NCBI RefSeq assembly: GCF_900156065.1
Contig: NZ_FTNF01000011.1
Location: 124,001-188,000 of the forward strand
Reading direction: 5' to 3'
DNA length: 64,000 nt
Source: Micromonospora avicenniae
GTDB taxonomy: Bacteria > Actinomycetota > Actinomycetes > Mycobacteriales > Micromonosporaceae
Shown here: positions 1 to 10,684 of the stretch, piece after piece
Layout: every line of letters starts with the position of its first letter
How positions within the stretch are numbered: the stretch's first letter is position 1
The notes under the pieces: model-generated
What the model saw: the letters and a program-made list of their open reading frames with translations, nothing else
What the model was told of the DNA's origin: nothing
Databases searched by the model: none
Position numbers and translations under genes: made by a program

Positions 1-754
1 GGCTGTCGGTGGCGGTGTCGCCGTGGCCGGGGAAGTGCTTCGCCACCGAGGTCACCCCGGCGCCGGCCTGGAATCCGGTGACCTGCGCCCCGGTCAGCTC
101 GGCCACCAGCGTGGGGTCGGCCCCGAAGGACCGGACGCCGATCACCGGGTTCGCCGGGTTGACGTTGACGTCGGCGATCGGGGCGTACGGCTGGCGGATG
201 CCGACCGCGCGGAGTTCGCGTCCGGTGACCTCCGCCGCGATCCGTGCGGCCTGCGGCGACCGGGCCGCGCCCAGGGCCATCGAACCGGGGAACTGCGCGG
301 CGGGTGCGGGCATCCGCAGCACCACGCCCTGTTCCTGGTCGGTGGAGATGAGCAGCGGCACCGCGCCCTTGCCGCCGTGGCCGAGCGCCGCCCGTTGCAG
401 ATCATTGGAGAGGGTGGCGATCTGACGGGGACTGTCCAGGTTGTGTGACCAGGAGAAGTAGCAGACCGCGCCGAGGGCGAACTCCTCGACCACCTCGGCC
501 GGGGTCTCGACGCCGAACGCGGCGAGGTTGGCGGCCCGGTCGGCGGCGCTGGGCTCGGTGGCGTCAGCGCCGTAGACGTAGGTGGCGAAGAGCTGGCCGA
601 CCTTCTGCTCAAGGCTCATGTGCCGCAGCGTCGAGGTGACCCAGCCGTGCTCCCCGGATCGCTCCGGTGGGTCAGCGGCGCGGCCGGGGACCGGTGCGGC
701 GGTGGCGCCCACGGCGGCGACCAGGACGGAAGCGATGGCGAGACGGGTCTTCAT
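1..754 (-). CDS. Glycoside hydrolase family 3 (beta-N-acetylhexosaminidase-like), 5' part only
   Basis: Secreted GH3 enzyme, probably removing N-acetylglucosamine from peptidoglycan fragments or chitooligosaccharides. The gene reads right to left and leaves the window, so about 251 N-terminal codons are present. It opens with MKTRLAIASVLVAAVGATAA, a Sec signal peptide. The motif KHFPGHGDTATDS, just before the left edge, is the hallmark of NagZ-type GH3 enzymes, whose catalytic His-Asp pair follows it. A typical family substrate stretch, LISTDQEQGVV, lies near residue 135. ATG at 754 is the only start that gives a signal peptide. Substrate is inferred from the family; the C-terminal half cannot be judged. 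Confidence 0.85.
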   Translation of the reverse strand, partial: MKTRLAIASVLVAAVGATAAPVPGRAADPPERSGEHGWVTSTLRHMSLEQKVGQLFATYVYGADATEPSAADRAANLAAFGVETPAEVVEEFALGAVCYFSWSHNLDSPRQIATLSNDLQRAALGHGGKGAVPLLISTDQEQGVVLRMPAPAAQFPGSMALGAARSPQAARIAAEVTGRELRAVGIRQPYAPIADVNVNPANPVIGVRSFGADPTLVAELTGAQVTGFQAGAGVTSVAKHFPGHGDTATDS

Positions 755-822
755 CGACGACGACCTCTCAGTCCGGATGGCCGAAACTTAGCTACACATC
801 GATGAATCGTCAAGAAGGATTG

Positions 823-1974
823 CTACATGCCGGATGCTCGGCTCCTCAGCCATGCACGGATCTGTTCGCCGTGCTCGTCGAGCCCGGGTGGTGGCAGCTC
901 GTACTGTGCCGGGGTCTCCGACAAGGTGATGGGGTGGCGGATGCCGGGCACGCCACCGACGGTGACCACCGGGTCGAGCCCCAGTTCCTCGGCGAGCGAA
1001 ACGCCGCCGTCGACGGTGTTGATGGGTGCGCACGGCACGCCAGCGGCCAGCAGCTCCCGGAACCACTCGTTCCTCGTGCGCCGGACGAGCCGTTGGACGA
1101 GCAGCGACCGCAACTGTTCCCGGTTGGCGGTGCGGTCCTGGTTGCGCTCGAAGCGCGGGTCGTCGGGCAGGTCCGGCAGGTCGAGCACCTGGCAGAGCCG
1201 GCGGAACTGACCGTCGTTGCCGGCGATGACGACCAGCTCGCCGTCGGCGGTGGGCAGCGGCTCGTACGGGCAGAGGCTGGGGTGCGCGTTGCCCATCCGG
1301 TACGGGACGGTGCCGCCGGCGACGTAGCCGCTGGTGTAGTTGACCAGCCCGGACAGCGCGGAGCTGAGGAGGTTCACCTCGACGTGCTGGCCGCGGCCGG
1401 ACTGCCGGCGGTGGTGCAGGGCGGCGAGGATGCCGACGCTCGCGTGCAACCCGGCCATCACGTCGAAGACGGCGACGCCGGCGCGGTAGGGCGGGCCGTC
1501 CGGTTCGCCGGTCAGGCTCATGAGACCGGAGATCGCCTGGACCATCAGGTCGTAGCCGGGGTGGTTCGCGCCGGCGCCGGTGCCGAATCCGGTGATGCTC
1601 GCGTAGACGACCCTCTCGTTGGTGGCGGCGACGGTGTCGTAGTCCAGGCGGAACCGGGCGAGGCCCCCGGGGCGGAAGTTCTCGATCACCACGTCGGCGC
1701 GGCGGACCAGTTCCTGGGCGGCCGCGAGGTCGTCCGGGTCCTTCAGGTCGAGCACGACGGAGCGCTTGTTGCGGTTGACACCGAGGTAGTACGTCGAGAC
1801 GTCGTCGCGGGTCGGGGGCATCCAGGTACGCGTGTCGTCACCGTCCGGGCCCTCCACCTTGACGACCTGCGCACCGAGATCGGCCAGGAGCATCGTCGCG
1901 TACGGGCCGGCGAGGATCCGGGAGAAGTCCGCGACGAGAAGGCCGGCCAGCGGGCCCGAGGATTGCTGCACCAT
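823..1974 (-). CDS. CaiB/BaiF-type (class III) CoA-transferase
   Basis: 383-residue CoA-transferase moving CoA between carboxylic acids by way of an enzyme-bound mixed anhydride. The N-terminus (SGPLAGLLVADFSRILAGPY) and DLGAQVVKVEGPDGDDTR are standard for the family, and the Asp in GYDLMVQAISG corresponds to the catalytic aspartate. Length fits formyl-CoA transferase and succinyl-CoA:acid transferases. ATG at 1974 has GGAG just upstream. It is divergent from the glycolate operon, sharing about 240 bp of upstream DNA, which suggests a C2 or related acid substrate (oxalate, glyoxylate-derived), but no oxalyl-CoA decarboxylase is nearby, so the substrate is open. Confidence 0.85.
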   Translation of the reverse strand: MVQQSSGPLAGLLVADFSRILAGPYATMLLADLGAQVVKVEGPDGDDTRTWMPPTRDDVSTYYLGVNRNKRSVVLDLKDPDDLAAAQELVRRADVVIENFRPGGLARFRLDYDTVAATNERVVYASITGFGTGAGANHPGYDLMVQAISGLMSLTGEPDGPPYRAGVAVFDVMAGLHASVGILAALHHRRQSGRGQHVEVNLLSSALSGLVNYTSGYVAGGTVPYRMGNAHPSLCPYEPLPTADGELVVIAGNDGQFRRLCQVLDLPDLPDDPRFERNQDRTANREQLRSLLVQRLVRRTRNEWFRELLAAGVPCAPINTVDGGVSLAEELGLDPVVTVGGVPGIRHPITLSETPAQYELPPPGLDEHGEQIRAWLRSRASGM

Positions 1975-2213
1975 GTCTCCGCCCGTTCTGCGGACCGGTG
2001 TCCGCGAAATCAGCTTGCTCCACCCGGGGCCGCTCCGGTGTCACCTGGAACGCGGACGGCGGCCGCCAGCCCGAAATCGCCCCGGCAATGATCGATGACG
2101 ATGGCATCCCTCCGGCGCCGGCCCCTCGCGGTTCGTCCCCGGTGCAACTAGAGTCGACCGCAGCAATTCCCGTGGATCGATCCCCGGCCACCCGCCACGG
2201 CGAGGAGCGTGTC
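1975..2213. promoter_or_regulatory. Divergent upstream region of CoA-transferase and aceB
   Basis: This 239-bp gap separates two divergently read genes and must hold both promoters. I see no clear -10/-35 pair and no palindromic operator. The aceB reading frame stays open through it, but codon quality is poor and the SD-preceded ATG at 2214 is better, so it is treated as non-coding. Confidence 0.4.
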
Positions 2214-3797
<1,584 letters not shown>

Positions 3798-3825
3798 CAC
3801 CTGCGGCCGCGACGGAAGGTCGGCG

Positions 3826-5292
3826 ATGACCACGACGGACATCAGCACCCTCGGCGCGGCACTGCGAGCCGTGCTCGGCGACGCCCAGGTGATCAGCGAC
3901 CGGCAGGAGCTGCGCACCTACGAGTGCGACGGGCTCGCCCAGTACCGGGTGATCCCCGCCCTCGTGGCGCTGCCCCGCACCGCGGCCGAGTGCGCGGCGA
4001 CGGTCCGCGCCTGCGTCGACGCCGGCGTGCCGTTCGTGGCCCGCGGCTCGGGCACCGGCCTGTCCGGCGGGGCGCTGCCGCACGCCGAGGGAGTGCTCGT
4101 CGTCACCTCCCAGATGCGCGCGATCCGGGCGGTCCTGCCGCAGGACGAGCGGGCCGTCGTCGAGCCCGGCGTCATCAACCTCCACGTCAGCCGGGCCGCC
4201 GCGCCGTACGGCTACCACTACGCACCCGACCCGTCGAGCCAGCAGGTCTGCTCTATCGGTGGCAACGTGGCGGAGAACTCCGGCGGCGCGCACTGCCTGA
4301 AGTACGGGTTCACCACCAACCACGTCACCGGCCTGGAGGTGGTCACCCCCGACGGCGACCTGGTCCGGCTCGGCGGCGCCGCCCCCGACGCGCCCGGGTA
4401 CGACCTGCTGGGCGCCTTCGTCGGCTCGGAGGGGACGCTGGGCATCACCACCGAGGTCACCGTGCGGCTCACCCGCTCGCCGGAGTCGGTGCGTACGTTG
4501 CTGGCCGGCTTCGCCGGCACCGACCAGGCCGGCGCGGCGACCTCCGCGATCATCGCGGCCGGCGTGGTGCCGGCGGCCATCGAGATGATGGACGCGCTCG
4601 CCGTCGAGGCCGCCGAGGCGGCGGTGCGGTGCGGCTACCCGGCCGGCGCGGGCGCCGTGCTGATCGTCGAGCTCGACGGCCCGGCCGCCGAGGTCGACGC
4701 GCAGTTCACCGACGTGGAGCGGCTCTGTCGCGAGCACGGTGCCGGTGAGATCCGGGTCGCCGCCGACGACGCCGAGCGGGCGCTGATCTGGAAGGGACGC
4801 AAGTCCGCCTTCGCGGCGGTCGGCCGGATCAGCCCGGACTACATCGTCCAGGACGGGGTCATCCCGCGTACGGCGCTGCCCGAGGTGCTGCGCCGCATCG
4901 CGGAGATCTCCGCGCAGCGCCGCGTCCGGGTCGCGAACGTCTTCCACGCCGGCGACGGCAACCTGCACCCGCTGGTCCTCTTCGACGACGCCGTGCCGGG
5001 CCAGGCCGAGCAGGCCGAGGAGGTCTCCGGCGCGATCCTCGACATCTGCATCGCGCACGGCGGCTCCATCACCGGCGAGCACGGCGTCGGCATGGACAAG
5101 GTCGGCCACATGCCGCGTATGTACAGCGACGACGACCTCGACACGATGCAACTGCTCCGGTGCGCCTTCGACCCGCGCGGCCTCGCCAACCCGGGCAAGG
5201 TCTTTCCGACCCCTCGGCTCTGCGGCGAGGTGCCCGGCCGGCGCAGAGGTGTCCACCCGCTGCAGGAAGCCGGTCTCGCGGAGGTGTTCTGA
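3826..5292 (+). CDS. glcD: Glycolate oxidase subunit GlcD (FAD-linked)
   Basis: 488-residue FAD-binding subunit of glycolate oxidase, oxidising glycolate to glyoxylate. It has the PCMH/VAO-type FAD fold (SRGSGTGLSGGALP-like stretch near residue 70, GGNVAENSGGAHC near 145) and the C-terminal FAD-oxidase domain with FHAGDGNLHPL near 372 and GEHGVGMDK near 418. ATG 3826 lies behind GGAAGG and is preferred to the longer in-frame start at 3691 inside aceB. It overlaps glcE by one base (TGATG). D-lactate dehydrogenases share this fold, but the adjacent GlcE and GlcF decide for glycolate oxidase. Confidence 0.93.
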   Translation: MTTTDISTLGAALRAVLGDAQVISDRQELRTYECDGLAQYRVIPALVALPRTAAECAATVRACVDAGVPFVARGSGTGLSGGALPHAEGVLVVTSQMRAIRAVLPQDERAVVEPGVINLHVSRAAAPYGYHYAPDPSSQQVCSIGGNVAENSGGAHCLKYGFTTNHVTGLEVVTPDGDLVRLGGAAPDAPGYDLLGAFVGSEGTLGITTEVTVRLTRSPESVRTLLAGFAGTDQAGAATSAIIAAGVVPAAIEMMDALAVEAAEAAVRCGYPAGAGAVLIVELDGPAAEVDAQFTDVERLCREHGAGEIRVAADDAERALIWKGRKSAFAAVGRISPDYIVQDGVIPRTALPEVLRRIAEISAQRRVRVANVFHAGDGNLHPLVLFDDAVPGQAEQAEEVSGAILDICIAHGGSITGEHGVGMDKVGHMPRMYSDDDLDTMQLLRCAFDPRGLANPGKVFPTPRLCGEVPGRRRGVHPLQEAGLAEVF

Positions 5293-6548
5293 TGCCCGAC
5301 GACGTCCTCGCCGACCTCCGAGCGGCGGCCGGCGGTGACCGGGCGCGCCCCGGCGGGGCCGGTGACGCGGTGGCCGGCGTCCAGCCCCGGTACGTCGCGG
5401 CCCCCGGCTCCACCGAGGAGGCCACCGCGCTGCTGCGCGTGGCCGCCGCCCGGCACCTGGCCGTGGTCGTCACCGGCGCCGGGACCAGGCAGGACTGGGC
5501 CGGCCCGCCGCAGCGCCTGGACCTGCTGCTGCACACCGGCCGGCTCACCGGCGTCGTGGAGCACGCCGCCGGTGACCTGATCGTCGTGGTCCGGGCCGGC
5601 ACGGCGATGGTGGATCTCCAGGCGAAGCTGGCCCCCGCCGGTCAGCAACTCGCGCTCGACACGCCGCTGCCGCCCGGGGCGGCGGCCACCATCGGCGGTG
5701 TGGTGGCCACGAACGCCAGCGGACCCCGCCGGATGCGGTACGGCACGGTCCGCGACCTGCTGATCGGGATCACCGTGGTACGGCCGGACGGGGTGGTGGC
5801 CCGCGCCGGTGGCAAGGTGGTGAAGAACGTCGCGGGCTACGACCTCGGCAAGCTATTCACCGGCGCGTACGGCACGCTCGGCCTGGTCACCGAGTGCGCG
5901 TTCCGGCTGCACCCGCTCCCGGCCGCGCGGACCTTCCTGACCCGCCGGACCGCCGATGCCGCCGGGACCGGCCGCCTCGCCGCCGCCGTCCTCGCGTCGC
6001 AGCTGGTCCCGAGCGCCCTGGAGGTCGACGCGGCACCCGACGGCGGTACGGAGATCGCCGTGCTGCTGGAGGGCACCGCCCGGGGGGTCCGGGAACGCGC
6101 CGCCGCCGGTGTGGCGCTGCTCGGCGGGGCCACCGCCGCCGACGAACCGCCCCACTGGTGGTCGTCCTACCCGTGGCGGCCCGGAGACGTCGGGCTCAAG
6201 CTCACCACTGTCCTCTCCGGCGTCCCACGACTGCTCGCTGCCGTCGGCAAGGCGGCACGCCGGCACCGGGTGCCGCTGGCCGTCCGGGGTTCGGCCGGCA
6301 CCGGCGTGCTCTACGGCGGCCTGCCGGCCGCCACGGCACCCGAGCTGGCGGCGAGGATCGTCACGGAGTTGCGCGCCGAGGCGGGGACGGCCGGCGGGCA
6401 CCTCGTGGTGCTGACCGCGCCCCCTGCCGTCCGGGAGCGCATCGACCTGTGGGGGCCGGTCGAAGGGCTCGACCTGATGCGCCGGGTCAAGGCGCAGTTC
6501 GATCCGGAAGCTCGCTTCGCGCCCGGCCGGTTCGTGGGAGGGATCTGA
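5292..6548 (+). CDS. glcE: Glycolate oxidase subunit GlcE (FAD-binding)
   Basis: 418-residue second FAD-binding subunit. TIGGVVATNASGPRRMRYG (about residues 133-151) and KNVAGYDLGKLFTGAYG (about 177-193) are characteristic of GlcE. As in other GlcE proteins only the N-terminal FAD domain is well conserved. The ATG overlaps the glcD stop (TGATG), so translation is coupled. The N-terminus is rich in Ala and Gly and lacks an export signal. Together with GlcD and GlcF it forms the three-subunit oxidase passing electrons to a quinone or similar acceptor (family knowledge). Confidence 0.92.
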   Translation: MPDDVLADLRAAAGGDRARPGGAGDAVAGVQPRYVAAPGSTEEATALLRVAAARHLAVVVTGAGTRQDWAGPPQRLDLLLHTGRLTGVVEHAAGDLIVVVRAGTAMVDLQAKLAPAGQQLALDTPLPPGAAATIGGVVATNASGPRRMRYGTVRDLLIGITVVRPDGVVARAGGKVVKNVAGYDLGKLFTGAYGTLGLVTECAFRLHPLPAARTFLTRRTADAAGTGRLAAAVLASQLVPSALEVDAAPDGGTEIAVLLEGTARGVRERAAAGVALLGGATAADEPPHWWSSYPWRPGDVGLKLTTVLSGVPRLLAAVGKAARRHRVPLAVRGSAGTGVLYGGLPAATAPELAARIVTELRAEAGTAGGHLVVLTAPPAVRERIDLWGPVEGLDLMRRVKAQFDPEARFAPGRFVGGI

Positions 6549-6549
6549 G

Positions 6550-7917
6550 ATGAGCGACGTTCCCGCCCAGCGTGGACGACCGCACGACGTGTTGGGGCCG
6601 GTCGCCCCCGCGCCGGGCGAGCCGGCCTTCGACGACGACCATCCACCCCGGCGGGACCTGGTCGAGGACTGCGTGCACTGCGGCTTCTGCCTGCCCAGCT
6701 GTCCCACCTACGTGCTGTGGGGCGAGGAGATGGACTCGCCGCGCGGACGGATCCACCTGATGAAGCAGGGACTCGACGGCGAGCCGCTCACCCCGTCGAT
6801 GGTCGCCCACGTCGACCGCTGCCTGGGCTGCATGGCCTGCGTCACCGCCTGCCCGTCCGGAGTGCGGTACGACCGGCTCATCGAGGACACCCGCCAGCAG
6901 GTGGAGCGGCGGCATCGCCGGCCCCGCCGGGAGCGGGCGCTGCGCGCCGCCGTCTTCGCGCTCTTCCCGTACCCGCGCCGGCTGCGCCTGCTGCGCGGCC
7001 CGCTGCGGGCGTACCAGGCCAGCGGCCTGCGGCGGCTCGTCCGCCGCAGTAGGCTGCTGCCGCGGCTGGCTCCGCCGCTCGCCGCCCTGGACTCGCTGGC
7101 GCCCCGGATCGGGCCGGCCGGCGAGGTCCCGTCGCGGGTGCCCGCGCAGGGGCGGCGGCGGGCGACGGTCGGCATGTTGACCGGTTGCGTGCAGCAATCC
7201 TTCTTCCCGGAGGTGAACGCGGCCACCGCCCGGGTCCTCGCCGCCGAGGGGTGCGACGTGCTGATCCTCCCCGAACGCCAGGGATGCTGCGGTGCGCTCA
7301 GCGTCCACAACGGCCGGCGGGCCGAGGCGCAGCGTTTCGCCCGTGCGCTGGTCGACGCCTTCGACTCCGCCGGAATCGACTACTTCGTGGTCAACGCGGC
7401 CGGCTGCGGTTCCGCCCTCAAGGAGTACGGCGAGCTGTTGGCCGACGACCCGGCGTACGCGAAGCGGGCCGCGGCGTTCGCCGGCACGGTGCGTGACCTG
7501 TCGGAGCTGCTCGCGGAGCTGGGACCGGTGGCGCCGCGCCACCCGCTGCCGTTGACGGTCGCCTACCACGACGCCTGCCACCTGGCACACGCTCAGGGTG
7601 TGCGGACCCAGCCGCGCGAGCTGCTGCGCGCCGTGCCGGGTCTCGAGCTGCGCGAGATCGCCGACCCCGAGATCTGCTGCGGATCGGCCGGGGTGTGGAA
7701 CGTGCTCAACCCGGAGCCCGCCGAGCGGCTGGGCGATCGCAAGGCCCGCGACGTGCTCGCCACCGGCGCAGACCTGCTCGTCACCGCGAACCCCGGCTGT
7801 CTCATGCAGATCGCCGCCGGCGTGCGGCGCCTCGGCGGTAGCCTCGCCGTCGCCCACACCGTCCAGATCCTCGACGCCTCCATCCGTGCCCGACCTGTCG
7901 GCGACCTGTTGCGCTGA
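6550..7917 (+). CDS. glcF: Glycolate oxidase iron-sulfur subunit GlcF
   Basis: 455-residue iron-sulfur subunit with two 4Fe-4S motifs, CVHCGFCLPSCP (about residues 41-52) and CLGCMACVTACP (about 91-102), then two CCG domains (GCCGALSVHNG near 245 and CCGSAGVWN near 376) as in heterodisulfide-reductase-type electron carriers. It starts one base after the glcE stop. It takes electrons from GlcD/GlcE. The operon ends here: a 13-bp-stem hairpin follows and the next gene is on the other strand. Confidence 0.93.
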   Translation: MSDVPAQRGRPHDVLGPVAPAPGEPAFDDDHPPRRDLVEDCVHCGFCLPSCPTYVLWGEEMDSPRGRIHLMKQGLDGEPLTPSMVAHVDRCLGCMACVTACPSGVRYDRLIEDTRQQVERRHRRPRRERALRAAVFALFPYPRRLRLLRGPLRAYQASGLRRLVRRSRLLPRLAPPLAALDSLAPRIGPAGEVPSRVPAQGRRRATVGMLTGCVQQSFFPEVNAATARVLAAEGCDVLILPERQGCCGALSVHNGRRAEAQRFARALVDAFDSAGIDYFVVNAAGCGSALKEYGELLADDPAYAKRAAAFAGTVRDLSELLAELGPVAPRHPLPLTVAYHDACHLAHAQGVRTQPRELLRAVPGLELREIADPEICCGSAGVWNVLNPEPAERLGDRKARDVLATGADLLVTANPGCLMQIAAGVRRLGGSLAVAHTVQILDASIRARPVGDLLR

Positions 7918-7964
7918 ACCAGCCCCGTCAACCTGGACCCGGGCGGCGCGCGCGGACGCGTCGC

Positions 7965-8060
7965 CGGCGGTCTACGCGGCGCGCCCGGCCGCGTCCCGGC
8001 GGTCTACGCGGCGCGCCCGGCCGCGTCCCGGCGGTCTATGCGGCGCGCCCGGCCGCGCCG
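7965..8060. repeat. Three tandem copies of a 32-bp GC-rich unit
   Basis: Unit begins CGGCGGTCTACGCGGCGCGC and repeats with an exact 32-bp period at 7965, 7997 and 8029; the third copy differs by TAC to TAT and near its end. It lies downstream of glcF, outside any convincing gene. Function unknown; slippage expansion is the simplest origin. Confidence 0.85.
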
Positions 8061-8089
8061 CCCGAGGTTTTGGAAAGGGTCTGCCGGGA

Positions 8090-8131
8090 GGGGCCCCGTG
8101 CCATCGCTTCCACCGATCGGCAAGGGGCCCC
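8090..8131. terminator. Bidirectional terminator hairpin between glcF and the Nramp-like gene
   Basis: Inverted repeat GGGGCCCCGTGCC (8090-8102) and GGCAAGGGGCCCC (8119-8131): 12 of 13 positions pair, with a 16-nt loop. It sits between two convergent genes and has no U-tract, as is common in actinomycetes. Confidence 0.65.
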
Positions 8132-8154
8132 TGTCGACACTGGGACCGCGTGGT

Positions 8155-9663
8155 TCAGAACGTGACAAGCGGATCGCCCAGGAAATCGGCGATGAAGTTG
8201 ATGAAGAAGAACCCGAAGAAGATCACATTAATGAGCAGCAATACGTAATGCCAGATGCGGGGACGCGCGGCGCGCGGCAGCCGGCGGTTCAGATAGATCA
8301 GCATGAACGGGAAGATCAGGGCCCCGAGATTGGACATGTTCGCCGACCACTGCACCAGGCTGACCGGCAGTGCCAGGTGCAGGACGACCGCGATGATCGC
8401 CAGTAGCAGGAGCATGAACGGGTAGTAGAACCGGCGCGGATCTCCCTCGATCAGGCGCCGCAACCGAGGGCTGGTGGCGTGCGCGGCGTCCGTGGTCACC
8501 CGCACCATGCCCTCGAAGATGCCGAGCTGCGTGCTGAACAGGATCAGTACGCCGATCACCAGCATGAAGTAGAACATCCCGCGGCCGTACTCCGGTTCGA
8601 GCGCGCTGGCGACGAACGTGGGCACGGTCGCCGTGGTGGGCGCCTCGCCGGAGAGTTGCACCGCCTGGGCCATCAGGATGGTGGGCAGCAGCATGCCCAG
8701 CATGGCGCCGACGAAGAAGATGCCCCACATGTCGGTGAGCAGCAGCCGGTACCACCGCTTCCAGCGGGCCGCGTTGGCCGGGTCGTCCGGGAAGGTGACC
8801 CCGCTGGCGAGCAGTTCGCGCCGGTCGCCCCGCAACCCGGAGATGTAGCCGGTGCGGTAGCCCATGCCGTAGCCCTTGTCGCGGTAGTGACCCATGACGT
8901 ACCAGTTCAGACCTGAGGCCAGGGCGGTGAAACCGGCGAGCCCGCCGAGCTGCGTGGCGGTGATGCCGGCCGGCGGCGCCGCGGGGGTGACGAACCCGCG
9001 GATGCCCTCCCACCACAGGCTGCCGGGCACGACGAGCAGCGCGATGAAGAGCAGCGCCACCAGGATGGTCCCCACCATCACCCAGTTGGCCAGCTCCAGC
9101 GTCCGGCTGATGCGCCGGGCCGCCGCGGTCATCAGGAACACCAGCACGAGGAGGGCGATCGCCCACAGTCGAGGCTCCTCGGCCCCGGTCGGCGGCACCT
9201 CGCCGTGCACCAGCGCGTACAGCCCCTGGCCGGCGGACGCGGCCCAACCGCCGGCGATGAACGCGAAGATGACCAGGAACACCCCCACGGGCACCCAGAG
9301 CAGGTAGCCGGGTGGCACCCGGCCCCAGCCGACGACCGGCGCCTCGCCCGTGGCCATCACGTACCGCGACGACTCGATGTTGTAGAACGTCTGGAGTACG
9401 GCCGAGATGAGGATCACCCATCCCACCCCGACGAAACCGAACTGCCCTACCGCTTGCGGGCCGAGCAGCCATTCGCCGCTGCCGATCGAGATGCCGAGCG
9501 CGATCAAGCTCGGGCCCAGTGCGTACTTGAACAACTGGGGAAGGCCGAGCTTGCGTACGCCGAACACTTCCTCGGGTTCGGGTAGGTCGGCGACGGCGAG
9601 CGGAGGACGGCTCTTTCCCAGCGGATAGGAGCGGACGTCCGGGGCCTCAGTCACTTCGGTCAT
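8155..9663 (-). CDS. Nramp-related transporter lacking the canonical DPGN metal motif
   Basis: 502-residue integral membrane protein with about 11 hydrophobic segments, matching the length and layout of the Nramp/APC-fold group. The first membrane helix reads SLIALGISIGSGEWLLGP, where classical Nramp metal transporters have a DPGN motif; the change removes the Asp-Asn metal ligands, so Mn/Fe transport is doubtful. Start at ATG 9663 is set by AAGGAGG eight bases upstream; a longer in-frame start at 9708 lacks this. It is convergent with the glycolate operon. Substrate unknown; a divalent cation or a small organic solute are both possible. Confidence 0.75.
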   Translation of the reverse strand: MTEVTEAPDVRSYPLGKSRPPLAVADLPEPEEVFGVRKLGLPQLFKYALGPSLIALGISIGSGEWLLGPQAVGQFGFVGVGWVILISAVLQTFYNIESSRYVMATGEAPVVGWGRVPPGYLLWVPVGVFLVIFAFIAGGWAASAGQGLYALVHGEVPPTGAEEPRLWAIALLVLVFLMTAAARRISRTLELANWVMVGTILVALLFIALLVVPGSLWWEGIRGFVTPAAPPAGITATQLGGLAGFTALASGLNWYVMGHYRDKGYGMGYRTGYISGLRGDRRELLASGVTFPDDPANAARWKRWYRLLLTDMWGIFFVGAMLGMLLPTILMAQAVQLSGEAPTTATVPTFVASALEPEYGRGMFYFMLVIGVLILFSTQLGIFEGMVRVTTDAAHATSPRLRRLIEGDPRRFYYPFMLLLLAIIAVVLHLALPVSLVQWSANMSNLGALIFPFMLIYLNRRLPRAARPRIWHYVLLLINVIFFGFFFINFIADFLGDPLVTF

Positions 9664-9700
9664 GAAGAACCTCCTTATGGAAGGGCCCCCCTGACCATCA

Positions 9701-9729
9701 ATCGTCATGCCTGGTTAATGCATTGGCAA
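9701..9729 (-). promoter_or_regulatory. Candidate promoter of the Nramp-like gene
   Basis: On the minus strand TTGCCA (9729-9724) and GACGAT (9706-9701) are separated by 17 bases in a locally AT-richer stretch, about 40 bases upstream of the start codon. A GGGGGGCCC run between promoter and SD resembles the palindrome in the downstream terminator. Predicted by eye only. Confidence 0.4.
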
Positions 9730-9754
9730 TAACCACTCGACGAAGCGATGTGGA

Positions 9755-10684
9755 TTAGCGGTCGACCGTCCCGGCCGGAGCCATCACCCGTAGCGCGTTC
9801 GCGGCCAGCCCGATCCGGATCGGTGTACGACCGTGCAACTCACCGTCGACCTCCACCACCGCGGGCCGGTCGGTGTCCACCCACAGCTCCCCGACGGCGA
9901 GGAACGGCTCCTCGTGCAAGGTGCGCCGGTGGCCGGTCGTGGCATTGCGGACGGCGTCCCGCAGCAGCCCGCGGCGGCTCGGTCCACCGACCGGGTACGC
10001 GACCAGCAGCCGGTCGTCCGCGTCGGCGTCCGCGGTGATCGGCCGTCCGGCGTGGAATCCGCCGTTGGCCACGTACAACTGGCGGGTGACGTACGTGCGC
10101 TCGCCGCCACCGGCCCGGACGGTGGCCCGCAGCGGCCGGTGCCGGGTGAGCAGAGCCAGCGCCGTCAGCGGATACGCCACCCGTCCGGTGAGGCGCTTCA
10201 GGCGCGGCGGAGTGGTGAGCATGATGTCGGCGGAGAGCCCGATGCCGACGTGGTTGGTGAACGGGGTGCCACCGGCGAGACCGAGGTCGACGTCGACCAC
10301 CGTCCCGTCGACGAGCACGTCGACGGCCTGGTCGAGACGGAGCGGGATGCCGACCGTGCGGGCGAAGTTGTTGGTGGTGCCCATCGGCAGCATCCCGAGG
10401 GCGATGTCGCGGTGGGCGAGCAGACGCGCGGCCGCGCTGAGAGTGCCGTCGCCGCCGCCGGCGATGAGCAGGTCCGGCCGAAGGTCAGCGGCCTCGGCGA
10501 GGGTGGACTCGAGTCGGTCGACCTGTTCCACCGGGTGCTTCGCGACCAGGTCGAAGCCGGCCGCTGTGAGCAGGCCGCAGGCCCGTTCGTACTGGTGGCG
10601 ACCTCGGCGGGAGTGGGCGTTGACGACCATCGCCGCCCGACGGTCGCGCCGGATGGCCTCGCCCAGCTCCTGTTTCGTCCGCAT
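9755..10684 (-). CDS. Diacylglycerol/sphingosine kinase family lipid kinase
   Basis: 309-residue cytosolic kinase of the DAGK catalytic family, phosphorylating a lipid hydroxyl with ATP. Visible motifs: MVVNAHSRRGR near residue 20 (nucleotide-binding start), LLIAGGGDGTLSAAARLL near 75 (the GGDGT loop), LGMLPMGTTNNFARTVGIP near 97, and TNHVGIGLSADIML near 140. Length is typical of YegS/BmrU-like enzymes. ATG 10684 precedes a conserved N-terminus. Lipid substrate unknown. It stands alone, divergent from the HAD gene. Confidence 0.88.
   Translation of the reverse strand: MRTKQELGEAIRRDRRAAMVVNAHSRRGRHQYERACGLLTAAGFDLVAKHPVEQVDRLESTLAEAADLRPDLLIAGGGDGTLSAAARLLAHRDIALGMLPMGTTNNFARTVGIPLRLDQAVDVLVDGTVVDVDLGLAGGTPFTNHVGIGLSADIMLTTPPRLKRLTGRVAYPLTALALLTRHRPLRATVRAGGGERTYVTRQLYVANGGFHAGRPITADADADDRLLVAYPVGGPSRRGLLRDAVRNATTGHRRTLHEEPFLAVGELWVDTDRPAVVEVDGELHGRTPIRIGLAANALRVMAPAGTVDR

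Noticed and set aside
7965..8060. Possible CRISPR array
   Set aside because: The 32-bp units are directly adjacent with no spacers and no cas genes are present.
9681..9695. GGGCCCC-type runs shared by the Nramp upstream region and the terminator as a regulatory motif
   Set aside because: Such GC palindromes are expected to be frequent in this kind of genome and only the downstream pair forms a clear hairpin.
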